Origin: Acidobacteriaceae bacterium
Lineage (GTDB): Bacteria; Acidobacteriota; Terriglobia; Terriglobales; Acidobacteriaceae
DNA length: 5,509 nt
Assembly: GCA_003166055.1 (NCBI GenBank)
Contig: PMWR01000305.1
Coordinates: 1-5,509 of the forward strand
Reading direction: 5' to 3'
Made by a program: the position numbers and the translations under genes. Each line of letters opens with the position of its first letter. Within the stretch, counting starts at the first letter, position 1. The notes beneath the pieces were generated by a model. It was not told the origin of the DNA. It ran no database searches and saw nothing but the letters and a program-made list of their open reading frames with translations. Shown here piece by piece: positions 1 through 5,509 of the stretch.

Positions 1-215
1 TTGCCGAGCTTGGTTTCTGTAATCCCGAGCAGATTCTCGATGGTCGCATTGCCGGGCGCAAGGCGATGCGCATCTTCGAGCTTGACCAGGGCCTGATCGA
101 ATCGGCCTTCGCGGATCAACTTCACGCCTTCGTCCAAAGCCGCGCTTTGCGCGCCTAATGAGGATGCCAGCACCAACAAGGCAGCGGGACAGGCAAATTG
201 CCAGCTCATCCTCAT
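1..215 (-). CDS. Exported TPR-repeat protein, N-terminal fragment (runs off left edge)
   Basis: Reading leftward from ATG at 215-213, 71 codons stay open to the window edge, so the C-terminus is missing. The product begins MRMSWQFACPAALLVLASS, a short positively charged start followed by a hydrophobic stretch, which resembles a Sec signal peptide with probable cleavage near LGA-QS (about residue 22). Residues 25-56 match one TPR unit (ALDEGVKLIREGRFDQAL, then LEDAHRLAPGN, with the usual G, A, A and P positions), and a second helix pair starts at ATIENLLG. TPR proteins act as protein-binding scaffolds; the partner here is unknown. The start is supported by AGGGGG at 228-223, seven bases upstream. 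The in-frame ATG at 209 has no well-spaced ribosome site. The gene overlaps the stop of the preceding TPR gene as ATGA, implying translational coupling. The cysteine at residue 9 is not in a lipobox, so a lipoprotein is unlikely. A full-length function cannot be assigned. Confidence 0.8.
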   Translation of the reverse strand, partial: MRMSWQFACPAALLVLASSLGAQSAALDEGVKLIREGRFDQALVKLEDAHRLAPGNATIENLLGITETKLG

Positions 216-2140
216 GGGGTTGCCCCCTGGCTCGCAGTGTCGCTGGTGGAATCGGCGGCTATTTTCTCTTTCTTGATGGCGCGGACCTGGGCAAAGGCCT
301 GCGCAGCCTCCGCGGTCTTACCTTCAGCACGCAGGACCATCGCGAGCTGATAATGCGTGGCGGCATCCTGATCGTGCGCCAGCCCCCGCTTCAGCACCTG
401 TTCGGCGCGCGCGTAGTTCTTCTCCATTGCGTAGGCCCGGCCCAGTTGCGCATAAGCAGGCCAAAGATCGGGCTTGCTGTGGATCGCCAGCTCGAGGTGC
501 GGAATCGCTTCCGCCGCGCGATCTTCGGCTACCAGCACCGCACCCAGTTCGCCGTTGGCCTCGGGATGTCCCGGATCGAGTTCCAGCTGCTTTGTGAGCT
601 CCGCAAGCGCATGATCGGCATCGCCATGCTTCCAATAAAGGTGGCCGAGCCAAAAGTGCACGTCCGGCTGGTTCGGCCTCGCCGCAGCCACTGCAAGATA
701 TTCAGCGAGTGCTTTTTCGTCTTCTCCCCGATCGACATAAAGCTGACCGAGAAGTTGATGTACATGATAGGAATCCGGCGCAACAGCAAGCAACCTGGCA
801 ATCTGCGCCATGGAGATTCTACGACGCACGACAACCAATTCAAAGCGCGCGGAAAGATCGCCGGGGTGAAGTGCCAACCAGCGACGAAGAGCCGCCTCGG
901 CCACGTCATCGCGGTGCCGATGCATCGCATCCATGGCCTGGGCGAAAACACTCTCAGCCGGTTTCGCGATTTGCGGAGGAGGGGCAAGCCGCTGGTAGGC
1001 GCGGGCAGCGGCGGCGTCATCTCCCGAAAGTGCATAGAGGCCCGCCAGTGCAACATCTCCTGCGACGCTTGATGGTTGCATCGCCTGCAGCTTCTCCTCC
1101 GCTGCATGACAGAGCGCGAGAAGCTCGGCGCTCGCTCCGTTGGCAGCGATGCGGCCCTCCACGGGAAGCCCCAATGCGTCGAGAGCTTCACTTTCGTCAT
1201 ATTCGATAGCTTGCTCAACGCGGGAAAGTCCCTCTGGCAGCCGGCCGGAGAGAATCAGCAACTCACCGTTGCGGGCCAGAACGGTTGCCGAATTTGGAGA
1301 CAGCGCACCCGCCTGCTCAAGCTGCTCAAGCGCGGCCGGCAGTCGAGCTTGATCAAGAAAAACCTCGGCAAGATCGACGTGCGCATCAACCGAATGCGGA
1401 TCGCGCAGAATGGCGCGGCGCAGATGGCCTTCGGCCTTGGTCCAATCGTGTTCAGCGGCATACGTACTTGCGTAGATTCGATCCGAAATAGCTGTTCCAG
1501 TGGAGTCTTCCAGTAGCTGCTCCGACTGCTGTTTGGCGGCTTTGCCGTATGCCTCGCCGAGTGCGAATAGCAGGTCGGGATCGTCAGGAAACTGCGCAGC
1601 GGCTTTTCGCAATTGAAGCAAAGCCGCATCCATTTGTCCCGCATCCCACAGCGCGGTCCCCAGCCAGCTCTGGGCCAGCTTTTCATTCGGATCGAGGCGA
1701 ACCGCCTCGCGTAATTGAGTCACACCCTGCGCCGGATGGTCCAGTCTCACTTCGTCAATTCCCAGCCAGAGATTCACTCCGCGCATTCCCGGTCTCAGTT
1801 TGGCGGCTGTCGACAGCGCCCGCGCGGAATCTTCGAATTTTGACTGGGCGTAATAAAGCAGCCCAAGGTTAGCGTATGCCTCGGGCATCCCCGGCTGAAG
1901 CTTCACGACTGCCTGGTATTCATGGACCGCATCATCAAGCCTGTCCTGCTGCTGCGCCTGTTGAGCAGCGAGAAAGTGTTCCTCTACCTGGGTCTGTATC
2001 TGTGGATTGACAACCTGCGCGGCGCCGGCTGACGAGAGCAGGCATGCAATCGGAATCACTGCAGCGAAAACCAGAAATCGCCGACTGCGGATGCGAAACA
2101 TGGATTCATCGTAGTTTATTTTCACGTCACTGATTGCCAT
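212..2140 (-). CDS. Exported multi-TPR protein (about 642 aa)
   Basis: This protein consists almost entirely of tetratricopeptide repeats, 34-residue helix pairs that bind other proteins. No catalytic domain is visible. From the chosen start, residues 15-41 (FRIRSRR, then a hydrophobic run ending SSAGAA-QVV) form a signal peptide with a signal-peptidase-I-like AGAA site, so it is probably periplasmic or surface exposed. The cysteine in PIAC lacks the leucine of a lipobox. Clear TPRs lie at about 51-84, 85-118, 119-152, 153-186, 220-248, 249-282 and, after a less regular middle (about 312-400), at 454-490, 491-524, 525-558, 559-592 and 593-623. The tail is polar (KKEKIAADSTSD). The ATG at 2140 is preceded by AGGA at a seven-base spacing. 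The alternative ATG at 2101 gives a more compact signal peptide but has no visible ribosome site. The frame stays open to an ATG at 2266, but that start would translate the intergenic hairpin and is rejected. The gene follows a TonB-dependent receptor and overlaps a second TPR gene by 4 bases. The family assignment is firm; the cellular role is unknown. Confidence 0.9.
   Translation of the reverse strand: MAISDVKINYDESMFRIRSRRFLVFAAVIPIACLLSSAGAAQVVNPQIQTQVEEHFLAAQQAQQQDRLDDAVHEYQAVVKLQPGMPEAYANLGLLYYAQSKFEDSARALSTAAKLRPGMRGVNLWLGIDEVRLDHPAQGVTQLREAVRLDPNEKLAQSWLGTALWDAGQMDAALLQLRKAAAQFPDDPDLLFALGEAYGKAAKQQSEQLLEDSTGTAISDRIYASTYAAEHDWTKAEGHLRRAILRDPHSVDAHVDLAEVFLDQARLPAALEQLEQAGALSPNSATVLARNGELLILSGRLPEGLSRVEQAIEYDESEALDALGLPVEGRIAANGASAELLALCHAAEEKLQAMQPSSVAGDVALAGLYALSGDDAAAARAYQRLAPPPQIAKPAESVFAQAMDAMHRHRDDVAEAALRRWLALHPGDLSARFELVVVRRRISMAQIARLLAVAPDSYHVHQLLGQLYVDRGEDEKALAEYLAVAAARPNQPDVHFWLGHLYWKHGDADHALAELTKQLELDPGHPEANGELGAVLVAEDRAAEAIPHLELAIHSKPDLWPAYAQLGRAYAMEKNYARAEQVLKRGLAHDQDAATHYQLAMVLRAEGKTAEAAQAFAQVRAIKKEKIAADSTSDTASQGATP
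223..228 (-). promoter_or_regulatory. Ribosome binding site for the downstream TPR gene
   Basis: AGGGGG on the minus strand sits seven bases before the ATG at 215-213 and inside the last codons of the upstream TPR gene. It decides between two nearby in-frame ATGs: the second, at 209-207, would be 13 bases away. With the ATGA overlap, the arrangement favours re-initiation by ribosomes finishing the upstream gene. Confidence 0.6.
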
Positions 2141-2147
2141 TGCGCGA

Positions 2148-2151
2148 TCCT
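2148..2151 (-). promoter_or_regulatory. Shine-Dalgarno site choosing the start of the large TPR gene
   Basis: AGGA on the minus strand is seven bases before the ATG at 2140-2138. The candidate start at 2101 has only an A-rich, GG-free stretch upstream (AAAATAAACTACGATGAATCC), so this site favours the longer 642-residue product. No convincing -35/-10 pair was found in the 78 bases between the hairpin and this start. Confidence 0.5.
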
Positions 2152-2218
2152 GTAGCGTGTTTTTTCTAATGGACCGATCATCCTGCTGTCTGGTTTGTGG
2201 GTCGCGCAACAGTGAAAT

Positions 2219-2250
2219 ACTCCCGGACCTCGTTGAAGAGGTCCGGGAGT
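2219..2250 (-). terminator. Factor-independent-like terminator hairpin after the receptor gene
   Basis: ACTCCCGGACCTC and GAGGTCCGGGAGT form a perfect 13-bp stem, with 9 of 13 pairs G-C, around a 6-base loop (TTCAAC on the minus strand). It begins 52 bases after the receptor stop codon, and 78 bases separate it from the TPR start at 2140. The tract after the stem on the minus strand is only ATTTC, a weak U-run, so termination may be incomplete. On the plus strand the flank is GTTGGGTTGTTGT, also T-rich, but no plus-strand gene needs terminating here. A role as RNA-stabilising 3' end, attenuator or dispersed palindromic repeat is possible. Confidence 0.7.
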
Positions 2251-2302
2251 GTTGGGTTGTTGTCAAACGTCAGACGTAGCAGGGCTGGTTTGCCCGGTAG
2301 CG

Positions 2303-5300
2303 TCAGAAGACGAACCGCAAAGAGGCCTGCATGTTTCTCGGGCCATAGGCAACGCCGGATGCCTGACCGAAGCCAGGAGTGCCGACCGTGTTGTTGAAGC
2401 CGCTGAATTGGTGGCGGTTGAAGACATCGAAGAACTCCACTCGGAAGTCGGTGTGGACTCGTTCGGTGAACATGGGGATGGCCTTGGTGACGTTGAAGTC
2501 CTCGCTCTTGTTGAAGAGCTCGCGGACGTAAAGGGCTTTTGGTGCGTCGCCAAAGGTGAAGTTGGCAGGGGCTGTGAATGCGGCTGAGTTGAAGCGGACA
2601 CTCTGGCCATAGACGAACTTGCCGTGAAGCCCATTAAAGCTCTGCCCGGGAACGGTGTTGGGACGGATGATTCCCTCGCCGGTTGCGCCTTCATATCCTG
2701 CGAAGATGCCTGAGGTCCAGGATCCGCCAGGCATGCCTACGGTTAGCGGGGTGCCGCTCTGGTACTTCTGGACGGCGGCAATCTTCCATCCACCGGCCAA
2801 CTCGTTCACGGCTCCGCCCTGATTGGCAAACTTCTTGCCTTTTCCAAAGGGTAGATCGTAAGTCCAGGCCAGGACGACGCGCTGCGGGATGTCGAACTGG
2901 CTGAGGGCCTTCTCGGGCTTCAGATTGTAGGTGTTCAGCGCGCCGGAATTGTCGTTCCCTTCCCATGCGGCCTCGGTCGGATACTCCGAGTCGGCATTGG
3001 TGATGTTCTTTGACCAACTGTAGCTGGCCAACACTGTCAGCCCGGCGCTGGTCCGCTTGGTTACCTGAGCCTGCATGGCGTTGTAAGTGTAGTCGCCGAA
3101 AGGATCATCCATGGTGGCTGAATCCAGCGTGACGGTTCCATACTGCGGGAACGGCCTCAGCGCCTGAGAAACTGAGCCGCTGAATCCAGCATAGGGAGGC
3201 GCAACCACGGTCTGGCCCGCGCAAGCCGGGTTTGCCGCCTGGCTGGCAATGTCGACTTGCAAACATGCGCCCCGCGCCATGTTGGCCGGGTTGCCCTGGT
3301 TGGGGTCATGCAGGAATGCCTGCAGGTGGTCGCCATGACCGCCGACGTAGGCTACGTCCACAATGGTCTTGAAGGGCAGTTGACGCTGCACATCGAGGGT
3401 CCAGTTTTGGATGGTGCCGGGACGGTCGATCTTCGACTCGAGGAAGAGCGCGTTGCCCTGGTTGTTCATGACTGTGGGGTCAATGAACGGCGGCAGTTTG
3501 CCGGGATAGGCCGTGATCTGTGAGAGCACACCAACCGGTGTCTGAGGAGTGCTCGGGATAGCGTAGGTGTAGCTGGAGGAGAAGCCCTGGCTGTCGTCCT
3601 CGGCGAAGCCTCCGATGCGCTGGGTGGAGAAGTAAATGCCGTAGCCGGCGCGGATGACGGTGTTGGGGTCAACCGAATAGGCGAGGCCGACGCGAGGACC
3701 AAAGGCCTTCTTGAAGATCGACTGTGGGGAACTGCCGCCGAGGCGTCCCGTGCCGCTGCCTTCGAAGACGTAAGCGCCGGGAATGCCGCCCGCCCCAGGG
3801 TTCGGCAGGGTTGGATCCACATAGGACATGCGGTTTGCCTGCTCGGTCACCGGGATTGGCATGTCGTAGCGCAGGCCCAGGTTGACGGTGAGCTTGCTGT
3901 CGATCTTCCAGTCGTCGGCGACAAAGAAGGCAAGATACTTTGCACGGAATCCGTTGACCTGGGGAATGACAATATCGGACTGATCGCCGCTTACGCTTGT
4001 GAATGCTCCCCGATAGAAGCTGGCGAAGCCGAAGCCGGAGTTGCCGTCAGCCGGAGTGCTGGTGGGGCCTTGGGTGAAGTTGAAATGGCCGGCGCTGCCG
4101 GTCAGGATGCCCAGGTTGAACTGTGCGGCGCGGAATTCCCCGCCGAACCGGAAGCTGTGACGGCCCTTCTGCCACGAGACCGCGTCGTCATATTGAAAGA
4201 CGTTGTCGTCGAAGACGCTTTGGCCATCGCTGGGCTCGCTGATGCCACTGTTCGGATAGTTGATGTCGAAGCGAGGGAAGACCGATTCGCCTACGCCCTT
4301 GAGGCCAAATTTACTCGCCCAGTTACCGCCAAATCCGCCCTCTCCCGAGGTTTCAAGGCGATGCCGCCGAGTGAAGCCGGCGTTGAAGTGGTTGAGCATC
4401 ATCGGCGAGATGATGAAGTCATAGCCCATGCGCACATATTTGTTGCCCTGGATGTTGCCGCCGGTGTAAAGCGACCCCAGGCTTTGGGTGCTGACGTAAG
4501 GCATGTTGCCGGTGAAGTAACTGCCTGTGATTTTGTTGCGCGTGCCGATATTCTGGTCCCCGCGTATGGACCACTCGTCGGCCTGCTCGTGGTTGGAACT
4601 GCTGTCTTCGATGTTGAAGTAAGGGCTGGTGGCGGTTGAGAAGGGCATGACCTTGGAAGCGGCGGCAAACACCGGATCCGCGGCCTCGGTGATTTTGTTG
4701 TTCGGATAAGCCTGGCAGGGCTGTCCCTGGTTGGCGCCTGTGCAGGTCGAGTAATCGTAAAGGATGTGGGCCGGGAAAGTCTGGCCGTTGATGGTCGTAG
4801 GTGCTGACAGGGACGAGAAATCGCCGCCGAGCATGGCCTGGGTGGGTGCCGATAGCTGCGAGGTCCCTCCGTTTTCTTGCCGGAAGCCCTCGTAATTGAA
4901 GAAGAAGAAGGTCTTGTCTCTGCCGTTGTAAAGCCAGGGAACGCGCACTGGTCCGCCGACACTTGCTCCGAAGTCGTTCTGGGTGTCGATGGGCTTCGTG
5001 TCTACGATCTTGCCGGCTTGCGCGTTAGCGTAGTCACTGGTCCAGCTGTTGGCATCCAGGACGCGGTTCTTGAGCAGATCGTAAGCCGAGCCGTGAAGCG
5101 TGTTCGTTCCTTGCTTGGAGACGAGATTGACCACGCCGCCGCTGGCGCTTCCAAACTGGGCGTCGAAGGTGTTGGTCATGACCTTGAACTCGGAGACGGC
5201 CTCGACGCTGAAGTTATAGGTGACCTGCATGTTGGCCGAGGCGAGCTCGGTGGTGGCGCCGTCGAGCAGGATGTCTTCGCCGCCCGTTTGTCCGCCACTG

Positions 5301-5509
5301 AGTTTGAAGTTTCCGGCGGGTGGCGAGGAGGGGTTGTTGCTCATGGTGCCGGCGAATCCGGGCGAGAGCGCCGCGAATTCCAGCGGGTTGCGGATCTCGC
5401 CGCCGAAGGGCAGCGGAAGCGCTTCCAGCACCTGGGGCGACATGGTGAAGCCGACATCGGAGGATTCGGTCTCCAGATGCGAAGCGTCGCTGTTCACGGT
5501 CACCGAAGC
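2303..5509 (-). CDS. Oar-like TonB-dependent outer-membrane receptor, 5' end missing
   Basis: These 1068 residues are open to the right edge. The frame continues upstream of the GTG at 5503 (A-S-V-T-V-N-S), so that GTG is internal. Such proteins form a 22-strand outer-membrane barrel with an N-terminal plug and import bulky ligands using TonB energy; the substrate cannot be told from the sequence. Numbering from the first residue in the window, the plug spans about 20-135 (LPLPFGGEIRNPLEFAALSPG, GEDILLDGA, VEAVSEFKV, SGGVVNLVSKQGTN). Barrel markers follow: DKTFFFFNYEGFRQ near 199-212, DDWKIDSKLTVNLGLRYD near 532-549, and FRVEFFDVFNRHQFSGFNN near 1022-1040. The protein ends PRNMQASLRFVF, with the terminal Phe recognised by the BAM assembly machinery. 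Family members often run to about 1100-1250 residues, so the signal peptide, probable carboxypeptidase-regulatory-like domain and any TonB box presumably lie outside. There are only four cysteines, in two close pairs (256/265 and 749/763). No frameshift or internal stop is seen. A hairpin follows 52 bases after the stop. Confidence 0.93.
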   Translation of the reverse strand, partial: ASVTVNSDASHLETESSDVGFTMSPQVLEALPLPFGGEIRNPLEFAALSPGFAGTMSNNPSSPPAGNFKLSGGQTGGEDILLDGATTELASANMQVTYNFSVEAVSEFKVMTNTFDAQFGSASGGVVNLVSKQGTNTLHGSAYDLLKNRVLDANSWTSDYANAQAGKIVDTKPIDTQNDFGASVGGPVRVPWLYNGRDKTFFFFNYEGFRQENGGTSQLSAPTQAMLGGDFSSLSAPTTINGQTFPAHILYDYSTCTGANQGQPCQAYPNNKITEAADPVFAAASKVMPFSTATSPYFNIEDSSSNHEQADEWSIRGDQNIGTRNKITGSYFTGNMPYVSTQSLGSLYTGGNIQGNKYVRMGYDFIISPMMLNHFNAGFTRRHRLETSGEGGFGGNWASKFGLKGVGESVFPRFDINYPNSGISEPSDGQSVFDDNVFQYDDAVSWQKGRHSFRFGGEFRAAQFNLGILTGSAGHFNFTQGPTSTPADGNSGFGFASFYRGAFTSVSGDQSDIVIPQVNGFRAKYLAFFVADDWKIDSKLTVNLGLRYDMPIPVTEQANRMSYVDPTLPNPGAGGIPGAYVFEGSGTGRLGGSSPQSIFKKAFGPRVGLAYSVDPNTVIRAGYGIYFSTQRIGGFAEDDSQGFSSSYTYAIPSTPQTPVGVLSQITAYPGKLPPFIDPTVMNNQGNALFLESKIDRPGTIQNWTLDVQRQLPFKTIVDVAYVGGHGDHLQAFLHDPNQGNPANMARGACLQVDIASQAANPACAGQTVVAPPYAGFSGSVSQALRPFPQYGTVTLDSATMDDPFGDYTYNAMQAQVTKRTSAGLTVLASYSWSKNITNADSEYPTEAAWEGNDNSGALNTYNLKPEKALSQFDIPQRVVLAWTYDLPFGKGKKFANQGGAVNELAGGWKIAAVQKYQSGTPLTVGMPGGSWTSGIFAGYEGATGEGIIRPNTVPGQSFNGLHGKFVYGQSVRFNSAAFTAPANFTFGDAPKALYVRELFNKSEDFNVTKAIPMFTERVHTDFRVEFFDVFNRHQFSGFNNTVGTPGFGQASGVAYGPRNMQASLRFVF

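Larger units (their letters stand above)
2141..2302. other. Intergenic region between receptor and TPR gene
   Basis: These 162 bases contain the 32-base hairpin, the AGGA ribosome site and an A-rich leader (TTAGAAAAAACACG on the minus strand). TTGCGC and GATGAT are weakly promoter-like but 21 bases apart, too far for a standard sigma-70 promoter, so no promoter is called. Nothing on either strand here looks like a gene. Confidence 0.5.

Noticed and set aside
158..1072. A 304-codon open frame on the plus strand opposite the TPR gene
   Set aside because: It lies wholly antisense to the well-supported TPR coding frame and the start of the next gene. Its translation has no domain or repeat logic, and it is explained by GC-rich codon bias producing few stops.
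2030..2060. Lipobox-like cysteine (PIAC) suggesting the TPR protein is a lipoprotein
   Set aside because: The position three before the cysteine is proline rather than Leu/Val/Ile, and a better signal-peptidase-I site (AGAA-Q) follows, so secretion without lipidation is more likely.
2176..2209. Possible sigma-70 promoter (TTGCGC and GATGAT on the minus strand) before the TPR gene
   Set aside because: The spacing is 21 bases rather than about 17, and both hexamers match poorly, so it is no better than chance.
2269..2279. Small palindrome ACGTCAGACGT after the receptor stop
   Set aside because: Five-base arms with a one-base centre are common by chance and cannot form a hairpin loop. No second copy or partner site was noticed.
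4070..4639. A 189-codon plus-strand open frame opposite the receptor
   Set aside because: It is antisense to conserved barrel-coding sequence of the receptor. Its Val/Ala/Glu-rich composition is what a reversed GC-rich gene gives, and no motif is recognisable.
5501..5503. GTG as the true start of the receptor gene
   Set aside because: The frame is open upstream to the window edge, and the residues there (ASVTVNSDASHLETE) match the linker normally found between the N-terminal domain and the plug. Starting here would also remove the signal peptide an outer-membrane protein needs.

Overview
The window looks like a piece of an Acidobacteriota chromosome, probably of the Terriglobia/Acidobacteriaceae type. 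This rests on the large Oar-like TonB-dependent receptor, whose C-terminal motifs and loop signatures are typical of the very large receptor families in that phylum, on its pairing with exported tetratricopeptide (TPR) proteins, and on a moderately high GC content. No sequence search was possible, so the taxonomy is an inference. All supported genes lie on the minus strand, and nothing convincing is coded on the plus strand.

In transcription order (right to left): (1) positions 5509 to 2303 hold the last 1068 residues of an outer-membrane TonB-dependent receptor. Its 5' end (signal peptide and probable carboxypeptidase-regulatory-like domain) lies beyond the right edge. (2) Positions 2302 to 2141 are a 162-bp intergenic gap containing a perfect 13-bp stem-loop that looks like a factor-independent terminator, followed by a short leader with a Shine-Dalgarno sequence. 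(3) Positions 2140 to 212 encode an exported protein of about 642 residues, made almost wholly of TPR repeats. (4) Positions 215 to 1 hold the start of a second exported TPR protein, which overlaps the previous gene by 4 bases (ATGA) and runs off the left edge.

Working model: the receptor forms a gated outer-membrane barrel for an unknown substrate. The two TPR proteins are a translationally coupled pair, probably periplasmic or cell-surface scaffolds. The hairpin suggests that receptor and TPR pair are separate transcripts, or that expression steps down between them. A functional link between receptor and TPR proteins is suggested only by proximity. I saw no RNA gene, CRISPR array, insertion sequence, tRNA or attachment site, and no clearly unprecedented system. 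The points most worth a second look are the intergenic hairpin, the uncertain start of the large TPR protein, and a possible receptor/TPR partnership.
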